Assembly (NCBI RefSeq): GCF_014836645.1
Contig: NZ_JACSQM010000009.1
Location: forward strand, 1-64,000
Source of the DNA: Fictibacillus norfolkensis
GTDB taxonomy: Bacteria; Bacillota; Bacilli; Bacillales; Fictibacillaceae
Length of the DNA: 64,000 nucleotides
Reading direction: 5' to 3'
The notes below the pieces were generated by a model that saw nothing but the letters and a program-made list of their open reading frames with translations, made no database searches and was not told the DNA's origin. This document shows, in pieces, positions 53,915 to 62,711 of the stretch. The position numbers and the translations under genes were made by a program. The number at the start of each line of letters is the position of its first letter. Within the stretch, counting starts at the first letter, position 1.

Positions 53915-55867
53915 TTGAATACACAAACCATAAACATGCTTGAATATAACAAAATTAAAGAACAACTTGCGTCTTTTGCATTAAATAAAGCTACAAAAGA
54001 ACAAATTGAAAAGCTTCAACCATCTTCAAACCTGTCCGTGATTCAATCATGGATGCTTGATACGACCGAATCAAAACGCATTTTAGAGAAGAGTGCTAGT
54101 GTTCCGATCGCTAATTTAAACGGTTTGGAGCAAGTTCTAGAGATACCGAAAAAGGGATTGAATCTATCTCCCGAACAACTCACATTAATATTTGGACTTT
54201 TAGAAAATGTGAGCCGGATGCAGCGATATATGAAAGACAAAGTCTCTGTAGGACCCGTTGTATCTTCTTATACGTATTCCATGTTTGATCTAAGTGACTT
54301 GAAAGAGGAGATCTATCGTTGTATTCGTAACGGTGGAGTAGATGATCATGCTAGCAAAGCTTTGTTAAAAGTAAGAAAAAAAATTACCGTTGTCGAGGAA
54401 AGAATAAAATCAAAGCTCGATAATATGATGAAGTCTTCTGTTTACCGTGATATGCTGCAGGATCAAATCGTTTCCATGAGAGATGGTCGTTATGTTATTC
54501 CTGTTAAGAGCAAATACAAGCGTAATATTGACGGTCAAGTACTTGATAGTTCCTCTAGCGGAGCTACAGTATATATTGAACCTCATGATATTCGTAAACT
54601 TCAAACCGAAATCAGTATGCTTAGAGCAGAAGAGGAGATCGAGATCTCTATGATTCTAGGCGTGCTAACAGGAATGGTTGCGAGTTATGAGAGGGAATTG
54701 CACATTACGATCGAAGCGATGATTCATTACGACTTTATCTTTGCAAAAGCGAAATATAGCAGAGTGCTAGATGCGAAATCAGTAGCGTTAAATCAGGAGA
54801 ACAGGATAAACATTATAAACGGCAAACATCCGTTGATCGGTGAAAAATGTGTTCCACTGCATTTTAATCTTGGCATAAACTATCAGTCACTCATCATCAC
54901 AGGACCTAATACGGGAGGAAAAACGGTAGCTATCAAAACAGTAGGTTTATTAACTCTAATGGTTCAAACAGGGCTGCACGTACCCGTTGAGGAAGGAAGT
55001 GAATTTGCCGTATTTAGAGACGTTTTTGTCGATATCGGAGACGGTCAAAGCATCGAACAATCTTTAAGTACGTTTTCTTCCCATATGACAACAATCATCT
55101 CCATTCTAAAAGATGCGGGACCACAGGATCTAGTAATCTTAGATGAACTTGGTGCAGGAACGGATCCTTCTGAAGGGATGGGGCTTGCTGTTGCTATCCT
55201 TGAGAGATTGTACAGCAAGGGAAGTATGATTTTAGCAACCACTCATTATAGTGAAATAAAAGAATTTGCTTCTGTTACACCTGGATTTGAAAACGGATCG
55301 ATGGATTTTAACCTTCAGACGCTTCAGCCTACGTATTCTTTAATTATCGGTAAAGCCGGTAAAAGCCAGGCTTTCTCGATCGCAAAGAAATTGGGGATGG
55401 ACGATGAAGTTATCCACCGTGCACAACTCATTTCAGGAAAAGAAAGTTATCCACATGTGGATAAAGAGGGTGTTTCCATGTTTTCCACAGATGAATTTAT
55501 ACAACTTAAGAACTTACGTGATAAAGCTCAGTCAAAAGTGAAAAAACATCAGGAGAAACCACGAAAAACGGAAGAGCAGCTAGGAGAAGTTTTTCATATT
55601 GGTGATCGTGTATTCGTTTCAAGTCTAAAAGCGGCAGGAATTATTTACAAGCTAGAGAATGATCATGGAGAATTAGGTGTATTGGTCGGAGAAAATAAGC
55701 ATATCATTCATAAAAAGCGCTTAAAACTTCATATTGAGAGTAAAATGCTGTATCCAGAAAATTATGATATGGACATTGTATTTGAATCAAAAGAAAATAG
55801 AAAAAAGAACAATTCCATGAAAAAGCGTCATGTTGACGGCCTTTCTATCGAGACGGAAGATCATTAA
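53915..55867 (+). CDS. MutS2-like ATPase lacking the Smr domain
   Basis: A 650-residue MutS-family ATPase of MutS2 type. It has the N-terminal lever/core, the clamp region (KVRKKITVVEERIKSKLDNM; VIPVKSKYKRNIDGQV, SSSGATVYIEPH), the ATPase with Walker A GPNTGGKT, Walker B LVILDELGAGTDPSEG and ATTHYSEIKEF. MutS2 proteins are near 785 aa and end in a Smr nuclease domain; here the C-terminus has only an SH3-like KOW part (IGDRVFVSSLKAAG) and no Smr. MutS2 acts on collided ribosomes in Bacillus subtilis. TTG 53915 follows GGAGGT. It shares an operon with the next gene. Confidence 0.9.
   Translation: MNTQTINMLEYNKIKEQLASFALNKATKEQIEKLQPSSNLSVIQSWMLDTTESKRILEKSASVPIANLNGLEQVLEIPKKGLNLSPEQLTLIFGLLENVSRMQRYMKDKVSVGPVVSSYTYSMFDLSDLKEEIYRCIRNGGVDDHASKALLKVRKKITVVEERIKSKLDNMMKSSVYRDMLQDQIVSMRDGRYVIPVKSKYKRNIDGQVLDSSSSGATVYIEPHDIRKLQTEISMLRAEEEIEISMILGVLTGMVASYERELHITIEAMIHYDFIFAKAKYSRVLDAKSVALNQENRINIINGKHPLIGEKCVPLHFNLGINYQSLIITGPNTGGKTVAIKTVGLLTLMVQTGLHVPVEEGSEFAVFRDVFVDIGDGQSIEQSLSTFSSHMTTIISILKDAGPQDLVILDELGAGTDPSEGMGLAVAILERLYSKGSMILATTHYSEIKEFASVTPGFENGSMDFNLQTLQPTYSLIIGKAGKSQAFSIAKKLGMDDEVIHRAQLISGKESYPHVDKEGVSMFSTDEFIQLKNLRDKAQSKVKKHQEKPRKTEEQLGEVFHIGDRVFVSSLKAAGIIYKLENDHGELGVLVGENKHIIHKKRLKLHIESKMLYPENYDMDIVFESKENRKKNNSMKKRHVDGLSIETEDH
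55410..55489. promoter_or_regulatory. DnaA-box cluster inside the MutS2-like gene
   Basis: TTATCCACC at 55410, then the perfect boxes TTATCCACA (55447-55455) and TGTGGATAA (55456-55464) back to back, and TTTTCCACA at 55481. Four boxes in 80 bp of coding DNA. Confidence 0.45.
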
Positions 55868-55880
55868 GTGAGGGAGCTAA

Positions 55881-56420
55881 ATGAAGAACCTTGTCACGTG
55901 TAAAGTAGTAGGCGTTATTGAACTAACGGATGATTTCTTAAAGGAATTCAACCGATATCAAGAAACAAAACAAGTATGGTATGTAGAGGATAAATCCTGC
56001 AAAGTGAAGGATGATTATTTTATTGATGACTGGTCGCCTGAAAGGAAGATTAAGGTCATTGAAGAGTTAAGAAGATGTGTAAGCAGCGGAGGAGTAGTTG
56101 CTGCAGCATGGAAACAGAAGCAGTTAGTAGGGTTTGCGAATGTTGAAAGTGAACGCTTTGGTTTCGAGGCGAAATATGTAGAGCTGCCTTACCTGCATGT
56201 CACAAATGATGCGCGGGGTATGGGGATAGGGAAGAAGCTTTTTTCTCTGTGCTGCCAAGAAGCGAAGAGGATAGGTGGTAAGAAACTCTATATTGCAGCG
56301 CATCCGTCTATAGAATCACAAACGTTTTATCGCGCTGTAGGATGTTCACTAGCAGAAGAAGTGAATGAGCGTATCTTCAAAAGAGAACCATTAGACATTC
56401 AACTCGAAAAAGACCTATAA
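55881..56420 (+). CDS. GNAT-family acetyltransferase
   Basis: A 179-residue N-acetyltransferase with the acetyl-CoA loop DARGMGIGKKL and the ELPYLHVTNDARG strand before it; IAAHPSIESQTFYRAVGC is the usual C-terminal part. It starts 13 bases after the MutS2-like gene, with GAGGGAG, and no promoter between, so it belongs to the same operon. If the operon is antibiotic-induced, this enzyme could modify the drug; that is a guess from context. Confidence 0.87.
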   Translation: MKNLVTCKVVGVIELTDDFLKEFNRYQETKQVWYVEDKSCKVKDDYFIDDWSPERKIKVIEELRRCVSSGGVVAAAWKQKQLVGFANVESERFGFEAKYVELPYLHVTNDARGMGIGKKLFSLCCQEAKRIGGKKLYIAAHPSIESQTFYRAVGCSLAEEVNERIFKREPLDIQLEKDL

Positions 56421-56429
56421 CAAAGGGAG

Positions 56430-56464
56430 AGAGACATCTACGTAGTGTTAGATGTCTCTTTTTC
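56430..56464. terminator. Bidirectional terminator
   Basis: AGAGACATCTA / TAGATGTCTCT perfect stem of 11 bp, TTTTTC on the plus side. The stop codon of the minus-strand beta-helix gene lies in the stem. Confidence 0.87.
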
Positions 56465-58003
56465 AATAACGATCTCATCAGTCAGTGCTTGCTCGATGTC
56501 TGTAGCAATATCTATCGCTTTTGTAAAAAAATGATCGCAGCGAATGCTTTGCAATGTTATATCATTGGGACGATGAGGTCCCCCGTACACTTTTACCGCC
56601 GGTCCAGAGGTTGTAAAATCTTTTACGACAACATCGTTCAGAATGACGTTATGAGCGCGATATTGAATGGCAATCACCGGATTACCATCATAATTATATG
56701 TGCGATCGCCTAGAACGGTTAAACCATTGATCACAACATGATTATAACCTGATACCACGAGGCCCCGAGGTGTTGAATCTTTATAGAGCTCAGTATAAAT
56801 AGGCGCGATGCTAAAGAGATTAGTCGCTGAGATATGATGAGCTGTTTTCGATTCAGGATCTATATCCTTATGATGGCCGATATGACGAAAATTGTAGGAT
56901 CGGTTATCATTTACAGATAAATGTCCATAGATGTGTACGTTCGAAGCGGCAGAAGCGTTATGATGTGCTTTAATCTCAACACCACCAAAACAACGTGCTG
57001 TTGAGTTGTTCAGAAGCCAAACATTATGAGAACCGTCATCGATTTCAATGCCATTAGAGTTCGAAAATCCTTTCTTATGCGACCTTCCGCTTGGGTCACA
57101 CATATGGGAATTCGATATAAAGATATATTCACTGTGGTGTGTGGTTATACCATCATCACCAAAGCCGTATCCATTGAGATTATCTAACCAGATGTATTTA
57201 CTTCCTCCTCTTGAACGAGTACCGTCCCCGAGGTAAGTATATAGGGAAGAAGACACATCAAACCCGTGCAGCCCTGGATTAACAGCTTCTAAGTCAAACA
57301 TCCAGCCATAAGTGACGTTAGCGAAGGTTAAACAGCTTGAGCGATTGTTACCTGCACTTGTTTTTTCTTCAGGATCTAACCGTTCTAGGTTCCAATCCAG
57401 CGTCATCCCTTTTACAGCTATATTTCGATTACCTTTAAAATGGTTCTTATTTGTGATCAGCCATTCTGCTTTAGGGCAATCATCATGCAATTTTAGGGTC
57501 GTTTCTCCTTTTCCTTCCCCTAAAAAAATCGTCCACGAAGGCAATTTGATCCCTTTTGTTATGAATTTTCCTGCTGGAATACGTACAATGACTCTTCCTT
57601 TGCCGATTGCCTTTTTAAGAGCCTCCGTATTATCGGTTCTTCCGTCCCCAACTGCTCCATAATCTAATACGTTTACTTCCTCTTTTATATAACGATAAAG
57701 CATCTCGTACTGCTCATTTAACTTCGAGATCCACCTAGGATAGATATGTTCTTGTTCATCTTTATCCCAATCAGTTGTATCGACGTCTTTGTACCGTGCC
57801 TTCTTTATTACCAAACTTTTTGTTGCATATTTGAACCATTCTAAAGAATTTGTATTACGTTTCTTATATTTTTTTAATGAGTCTTTAAATAGATTCTCTG
57901 AAGTATTTAAATCAATAGATTCTGTACGAGCATACTTTTTTCTCAATTGTGTGATCAAGTTTTTATTCGTGAGTGGATCATGACGTTTATCTAGTGAAAT
58001 CAT
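56438..58003 (-). CDS. Right-handed beta-helix protein (pectate-lyase-3 like)
   Basis: A 521-residue protein. The first 110 residues are basic and helical, with no signal peptide. From about 112 the Pectate_lyase_3 motif appears (VLDYGAVGDGRTDNTEALKK), followed by a parallel beta-helix with repeated short strands (IAVKGMTLDW, NVWLLNNSTARCFGGVEIKA, HVVINGLTVLGD). It resembles glycoside hydrolase 28-related and phage tail-spike type proteins. Without a signal peptide, a spore or phage-like structural role or non-classical export is possible. RBS GAGGTGATC. Confidence 0.82.
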   Translation of the reverse strand: MISLDKRHDPLTNKNLITQLRKKYARTESIDLNTSENLFKDSLKKYKKRNTNSLEWFKYATKSLVIKKARYKDVDTTDWDKDEQEHIYPRWISKLNEQYEMLYRYIKEEVNVLDYGAVGDGRTDNTEALKKAIGKGRVIVRIPAGKFITKGIKLPSWTIFLGEGKGETTLKLHDDCPKAEWLITNKNHFKGNRNIAVKGMTLDWNLERLDPEEKTSAGNNRSSCLTFANVTYGWMFDLEAVNPGLHGFDVSSSLYTYLGDGTRSRGGSKYIWLDNLNGYGFGDDGITTHHSEYIFISNSHMCDPSGRSHKKGFSNSNGIEIDDGSHNVWLLNNSTARCFGGVEIKAHHNASAASNVHIYGHLSVNDNRSYNFRHIGHHKDIDPESKTAHHISATNLFSIAPIYTELYKDSTPRGLVVSGYNHVVINGLTVLGDRTYNYDGNPVIAIQYRAHNVILNDVVVKDFTTSGPAVKVYGGPHRPNDITLQSIRCDHFFTKAIDIATDIEQALTDEIVIEKETSNTT

Positions 58004-58124
58004 TTAAACGATCACCTCGGCCTTCAAATAATTCGATTATAGTTCATGATTTCCCTATCTAAAATATAATAATCAGCATGTTAAAGGAGTGGGGGAGAGC
58101 CGTTCTGCAAACCTCTTTTTGGAT

Positions 58125-58290
58125 GTAAACAAAAATGTTTGCAAGTTTACAAATACGTTTGCAATTGTTTGCTTATTTGTTTGCAAGTTTACAAAACTGT
58201 TTACTTGTTGGTGTATAAGGGTTTATTCCATATTAAGTGATTTGTTTGCAACTATGTTTGCAAGTTTACAGAAAATGTTTGCGTGTTTAC
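58125..58290 (+). repeat. parC-like iterated array (GTTTRC words)
   Basis: At least eleven copies of GTTTGC or GTTTAC on the plus strand: 58137, 58145, 58157, 58167, 58179, 58187, 58199, 58244, 58256, 58264, 58277 and 58285, with an 8+12 alternation that gives a 20-22 bp period. The larger word TTTGCAAGTTTACA occurs three times. It lies directly upstream of parM-like and parR-like genes, where a type II partition site (parC) and promoter-operator is expected. Confidence 0.72.
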
Positions 58291-58394
58291 AAATGTATTA
58301 AAAAGAAAAATAGGCATTGTTTAATTTCACTTAACCCTCTAATCTATTTATATAGCACAAAATAAAGATTTGAAAAAAGAAAGGATGTACGCCC

Positions 58395-59582
58395 ATGAGT
58401 AATTCTAGAATTGCTGCAGTTGATGTAGGTAACGATTCACTAAAAGGAATTTTCGGTACATTAGAACATGAATTAAACATCCCTAACGTAATTGCTAGAG
58501 ATATTGAGGATCGTCCTGTAATCGGGATTGAGGAGTTAGACAGCAAGGATCCTTTAGAAGGCATACATATTAGAGTTCACTCCCCTGCCCTTAAAGAAAA
58601 CAATGTGATTTATCGTGTTGGTCAGCTTGCTGCTAAGAGCGATAACTCTACTGAATTAGATCCAGGAAGCAGTAAATCAGAAGAAGATCAAACATTGATC
58701 ATGCTTTTCGCTGCATTAGCTCTTGATGCTGTAAATGAAGATAATGCTAAAACATTCACTAAAAACAACAATGTAATTGATACAAGCTATATTTTAGGGA
58801 CAGGTCTTCCTCTACGCGAAGTGAAGGAAGGTAAGGATGCTGGATACCGTTCAAAACTATTAGGATCTGTTCACCAAGTAGAATTCCTAGTAACGCCTAA
58901 GTATCAAGGTATTAAAGTAAACTTAAAGTTTGAAGAAGTAAAAGTGTACCCTGAAGGTTTTGCTGCATTTATTAACCTTGTAATGGATAACGATTTAAAC
59001 ATTACTAATAAAGATCTGATCGACAAGCCTATTCTTATTCAAGATATCGGCGGCCTGTCTACAGATATCGCGGTTATCAAGAATAGAAACGTTGATGATG
59101 ATAAAGCACAAGGCTTTAACCTTGGTGTTTCTGAAGCGCTAGAACAAATTAGAGAAGAAATCCGCTCTAAGCATGGCGTGGAATTAGACAGCCGACGTGA
59201 TGTAGTAGATATCATTACGAAAAAGACGAACCGCAACCACATCATGGTACGTGGTAGCCGTACGAGTGTTCATGACATCACGGACCGAATTTTAGTAGAC
59301 TTGGCGAAAAAGCAATACCGTCTTCTTCGCAACGTTTGGCAAAAGAATTCGCAAACTGAAATCTGCTATTTTGTAGGTGGAGGATCTGCTGTACTTAAAG
59401 ATTATATTAAGACGTTAAACAATAACCTAGATGGCTACAACATAGACTTTTTTGAAGATGAAAAAGAAAGCATCTGGATGATGGCAAACGCTTATTATAA
59501 GCTGATCTCTGATCACTTAAGAAGAACTGCACCAAAAGAGAAAAAGAGCGAGGATAAAGACAAAAAAGCCGTTAAAGCTTAA
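58395..59582 (+). CDS. ParM/StbA-type actin-like ATPase
   Basis: A 395-residue bacterial actin. The nucleotide-binding motifs are all seen: phosphate-1 AAVDVGNDSLKG near the start, phosphate-2 LIQDIGGLSTDIAVI in the middle and the adenosine motif CYFVGGGSAVLKDY toward the end. Plasmid relatives polymerise and push DNA apart via ParR bound at parC. The C-terminal 25 residues are a Lys-rich charged tail. RBS AGAAAGGATG. An iterated array upstream and a ParR-like gene downstream complete a type II partition locus, here on a chromosome. Confidence 0.9.
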   Translation: MSNSRIAAVDVGNDSLKGIFGTLEHELNIPNVIARDIEDRPVIGIEELDSKDPLEGIHIRVHSPALKENNVIYRVGQLAAKSDNSTELDPGSSKSEEDQTLIMLFAALALDAVNEDNAKTFTKNNNVIDTSYILGTGLPLREVKEGKDAGYRSKLLGSVHQVEFLVTPKYQGIKVNLKFEEVKVYPEGFAAFINLVMDNDLNITNKDLIDKPILIQDIGGLSTDIAVIKNRNVDDDKAQGFNLGVSEALEQIREEIRSKHGVELDSRRDVVDIITKKTNRNHIMVRGSRTSVHDITDRILVDLAKKQYRLLRNVWQKNSQTEICYFVGGGSAVLKDYIKTLNNNLDGYNIDFFEDEKESIWMMANAYYKLISDHLRRTAPKEKKSEDKDKKAVKA

Positions 59583-59596
59583 ACAAGGGTGATGAA

Positions 59597-60184
59597 ATGG
59601 ACAAAAAAGCATCCAATGAGATTACAAGAGGTAAAACGATTGCTTTTCGTATCCCCTCTGACACCCCAGATCACGTCATCAAACAGCTTCAGAAGCTGAA
59701 AGAGACGGAGAGGCGCAATTTTTCGAGCAAGATCTCAGAGTATGTTCTTCAAGGCGTAGGACAAGACATACAAAGAGATCGAGAGACGATTACGATCCCG
59801 TTGCCGAAAAATCTTAGTAAGATGCAGCGTGATTGGTTGAAGCATGAACATTCAGAGGCCTTGTTAGGCAATATTTTGTATCAGCTCATATCCAATCCGG
59901 TAAGAACAGCATCGTTACTGGCGGCTTTAAACAGCAACGCAACCGATATTGATCAAGCTCTATATCTGCAGGAAGATGTAGAGCGCGATGAGGGTTCATT
60001 GGATCAGTACGAAAATCCAGTTGAAACTGAACACTCAACCGATGACTTTGACGATGATGATCTTAGTCAATTTGATTGGAACAGTGCAAAGCGAGATGAG
60101 CCTGAAGAAAAAGAAGAAACAGAAAGCCCGGAGCAGGAGATGGAAGATCTGCTTGGGGATTTCCTGGCACATATGAATAAGTAA
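59597..60184 (+). CDS. ParR-like ribbon-helix-helix adaptor
   Basis: A 195-residue protein. Residues about 14-55 (TIAFRIPSDTPDHVIKQLQK, RNFSSKISEYVLQGV) look like a ribbon-helix-helix DNA-binding domain. A second helical part follows (about 70-120), and the C-terminal third is very acidic (DDFDDDDLSQ, EEKEETESPEQE) and ends FLAHMNK. ParR proteins bind parC with the N-terminus and cap the actin filament with the C-terminus. It begins 14 bases after the parM-like gene with AAGGGTGATG. The function is inferred from position and form. Confidence 0.75.
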   Translation: MDKKASNEITRGKTIAFRIPSDTPDHVIKQLQKLKETERRNFSSKISEYVLQGVGQDIQRDRETITIPLPKNLSKMQRDWLKHEHSEALLGNILYQLISNPVRTASLLAALNSNATDIDQALYLQEDVERDEGSLDQYENPVETEHSTDDFDDDDLSQFDWNSAKRDEPEEKEETESPEQEMEDLLGDFLAHMNK

Positions 60185-60192
60185 CTAGAAAG

Positions 60193-60221
60193 CGCAGCTG
60201 AATCCTCAGCTGCGTTTTTTT
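60193..60221 (+). terminator. Terminator of the ParM/ParR-like operon
   Basis: CGCAGCTGA / TCAGCTGCG perfect stem, loop ATCC, seven T. Confidence 0.9.
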
Positions 60222-60282
60222 ACTAAAGTAACCTTTCATGCTCCGGGATATGTGAGAGAAAGAGAGAGGCGTAATTTGTCGA

Positions 60283-60413
60283 GGATTGTAAACTTGTGGA
60301 TAAACGACGAATACTTTTGGATTGAGCGACTAATCTTGTGGATAAATAGCAGAAATTTCTGGATGGCGTTCCTAAACTTCTGGATTGAATGAGTAGAATA
60401 CCCATCTAGGTAT
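60283..60413. repeat. 21-bp phrase array 3 (word CTTNTGGAT) with terminal hairpin
   Basis: GGAT cores at 60298, 60319, 60340, 60361 and 60382, each exactly 21 bp apart, with a further copy at 60283. The word is CTTGTGGATAAA in two units, which is also a perfect DnaA box (60295 and 60337), and CTTTTGGATTGA or CTTCTGGATTGA in others. A hairpin ATACC-CATCTA-GGTAT (60398-60413) starts 16 bases after the last core, as in array 2. It lies between the ParR-like terminator and the katE promoter. Confidence 0.8.
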
Positions 60414-60489
60414 ATGAAACGATTCGTTTCGGTACACGAAACAGCAACTATTTTCACCTAGAAGGAGTAGAACTTTTATAAAAAATTCA

Positions 60490-60515
60490 GTTTGTTTCCA
60501 ACACAGGTAGGGAAA
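60490..60515 (+). promoter_or_regulatory. SigB-type promoter of katE
   Basis: GTTTGT at 60490-60495, 14-bp spacer, GGGAAA at 60510-60515, close to the SigB consensus GTTTAA-N13-15-GGGTAT. It is 45 bp upstream of the katE start. KatE is a known general-stress (SigB) gene in Bacillus subtilis. Confidence 0.7.
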
Positions 60516-60560
60516 GGTCTCTTTATGATGTGAAAATACATATTGGAGAGGATTAGTTAT

Positions 60561-62600
60561 ATGAGCGATCAGAACAAAGTGAACGGCAACAGCAAGAATG
60601 AACAGCTGGAACAGTATCGTGCAGATGACAAAGGCAAAAAGTTAACGACCAATCAAGGGTTAAAAGTTGCTGAAGACGAATTCTCGCTAAAAGCGGGAGA
60701 ACGTGGTCCAACACTTATGGAAGATTTTCATTTTCGGGAAAAAATGACTCACTTTGACCATGAAAGAATTCCTGAGCGTATCGTACATGCTCGTGGATTT
60801 GCGGCTCATGGTGAGTTTGAATTATATGAGTCTTTAGGAGAATTCACAAAAGCGGATTTCTTAAATGACACCTCTAAAAAAACACCAACGTTCGTACGTT
60901 TTTCGACCGTAGCTGGTTCACGTGGCTCTGCAGAAACGGTGCGTGACGCGCGCGGTTTTGCAACAAAGTTTTATACAGAAGAAGGAAACTACGATCTTGT
61001 CGGAAACAACATACCGGTATTCTTCATTCAAGATGCGATCAAGTTCCCAGATCTTGTTCATGCATTAAAACCAGAGCCTCATAACGAGATGCCGCAAGCA
61101 GCAAGCGCACATGATACGTTTTGGGACTTTGTAGCCAACAACCAAGAGTCGGCGCATATGGTGATGTGGGCGATGTCTGACCGAGCGATTCCACGTAGCT
61201 TTCGAATGATGGAAGGGTTCGGCGTTCATACGTTCCGACTTGTGAATGACGAAGGAAAAGCGCATTTTGTGAAGTTTCACTGGAAGCCAGTCTTAGGAAC
61301 ACATTCTCTCGTGTGGGATGAAGCACAAAAGATCTCAGGGAAAGATCCGGATTTCCACCGAAGAGATCTTTGGGAATCGATCGAAAATGGGGATTACCCT
61401 GAATATGAGCTAGGACTTCAAATCATTGCGGAAGATGATGAATTCAACTTTGATTTCGATATTCTAGATCCGACTAAATTATGGCCAGAAGAAGATGTGC
61501 CGGTAAAACTTGTCGGAAAGATGACGTTAAATCGAAACGTGGATAACGTGTTTGCCGAAACGGAGCAGGTTGCATTCCATCCAGGACATGTTGTACCAGG
61601 AATCGATTTTTCAAACGATCCTCTACTACAAGGACGCTTATTCTCCTATACGGATACACAACTGTCTCGTCTTGGAGGACCAAACTTCCACGAGCTTCCG
61701 ATCAATCGACCAGTTTGTCCGTTTCATAACAATCAGCGTGACGGAATTTCACGACATACGATCAACAGAGGGCAAGTGAGCTATCACAAGAATTCACTTG
61801 CAGCGAACACGCCGTCACCTACTCCTGAAGCAGAAGGCGGATATGTTCATTATCAGGAAAAAGTAGACGGAAGAAAAATCAGAAGCAGAAGTGAGAGCTT
61901 TAAAGACCATTTCTCTCAAGCCACTCTTTTCTGGAACAGTATGAGCGAGCCGGAAAAACAGCATCTAAAGAATGCTTTCAGCTTTGAGCTCGGTAAAGTG
62001 AAGAGTAAATCCGTTCAACAGCAAGTCGTAGATATGTTTGGCAACGTGAGCTTGGAGCTTGCGACTGCTTTTGCAGAAGCGATCGATGCGGTACCTCCTC
62101 AAGGAGAAGGTTCTACGGTTACAAAATCTTCACCAGCTTTAAGCCAGCTGAATACGGTAAAAAGCCCGAAAACAAGAAAAGTTGGAGTTATTGTTGGAAC
62201 GACTGTAAGCAGTGAAGCCGCAGAAATCCTGCAGTCGTTAAAAGAGAGCGGAATTCAAGGTGAATGTATTAGTGATAAGCTAGGTAAACGCATAGCGGAT
62301 GACGGATCTGAACTAGAGATCATGCATACATTCTTGACTGCAACTTCTGTTATCTTTGATGCGATCTATGTAGTAGGTGGAAGTGGTGATGCTACGTTTA
62401 AGAAGAATGCCTTGCACTTCGTTAATGAAGCTTTCGCGCATTTTAAACCGATCGGTGGTACTCATGAAGGTCTTCAGTGGCTTAAAGAAGCAGAACTAGC
62501 TGGAGAACCGGGTGTTGTAAGTGGTGAAGGAAAAGATGAGTTTGTAAAAAACTTTACTGAAGCTATTTCCGTACACCGTCATTGGAACCGTCAAGTATAA
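60561..62600 (+). CDS. katE: Large-subunit catalase KatE
   Basis: A clade-2 large haem catalase of 679 aa. The catalytic His is in [16 protein letters not shown], the distal Asn in [12 protein letters not shown], and the proximal Tyr in [14 protein letters not shown]. The core is followed by the flavodoxin-like C-terminal domain ([18 protein letters not shown] to the end), as in HPII and Bacillus KatE. ATG 60561 follows TTGGAGAGG; TTG 60543 overlaps that RBS. Monocistronic, with a SigB-type promoter and terminator. With katG the cell has two unrelated peroxide enzymes within 37 kb. Confidence 0.96.
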   Translation: MSDQNKVNGNSKNEQLEQYRADDKGKKLTTNQGLKVAEDEFSLKAGERGPTLMEDFHFREKMTHFDHERIPERIVHARGFAAHGEFELYESLGEFTKADFLNDTSKKTPTFVRFSTVAGSRGSAETVRDARGFATKFYTEEGNYDLVGNNIPVFFIQDAIKFPDLVHALKPEPHNEMPQAASAHDTFWDFVANNQESAHMVMWAMSDRAIPRSFRMMEGFGVHTFRLVNDEGKAHFVKFHWKPVLGTHSLVWDEAQKISGKDPDFHRRDLWESIENGDYPEYELGLQIIAEDDEFNFDFDILDPTKLWPEEDVPVKLVGKMTLNRNVDNVFAETEQVAFHPGHVVPGIDFSNDPLLQGRLFSYTDTQLSRLGGPNFHELPINRPVCPFHNNQRDGISRHTINRGQVSYHKNSLAANTPSPTPEAEGGYVHYQEKVDGRKIRSRSESFKDHFSQATLFWNSMSEPEKQHLKNAFSFELGKVKSKSVQQQVVDMFGNVSLELATAFAEAIDAVPPQGEGSTVTKSSPALSQLNTVKSPKTRKVGVIVGTTVSSEAAEILQSLKESGIQGECISDKLGKRIADDGSELEIMHTFLTATSVIFDAIYVVGGSGDATFKKNALHFVNEAFAHFKPIGGTHEGLQWLKEAELAGEPGVVSGEGKDEFVKNFTEAISVHRHWNRQV

Positions 62601-62610
62601 GGATCTAGAG

Positions 62611-62643
62611 AACAGTGGGCGATATGTTCACTGTTCTTTTTTT
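62611..62643 (+). terminator. Terminator of katE
   Basis: GAACAGTG / CACTGTTC stem with TTTTTTT tail. Confidence 0.85.
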
Positions 62644-62711
62644 ATGTTCTAAGAATGAAAAAATGACAACGATACAAACTACATATGAAACGAACATGAA
62701 GGAGAGTTCAT

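Noticed and set aside
57048..57662. Plus-strand open frames across the beta-helix gene
   Set aside because: They are shadows of the minus-strand gene, which has the RBS, the start and the domain pattern.
56438..58003. Prophage tail-spike module
   Set aside because: The beta-helix protein alone could suggest it, but there are no phage genes around.
58125..58290. CRISPR array
   Set aside because: The words are 6-16 bp, the gaps 8-12 bp, and there are no cas genes. A partition site fits better.
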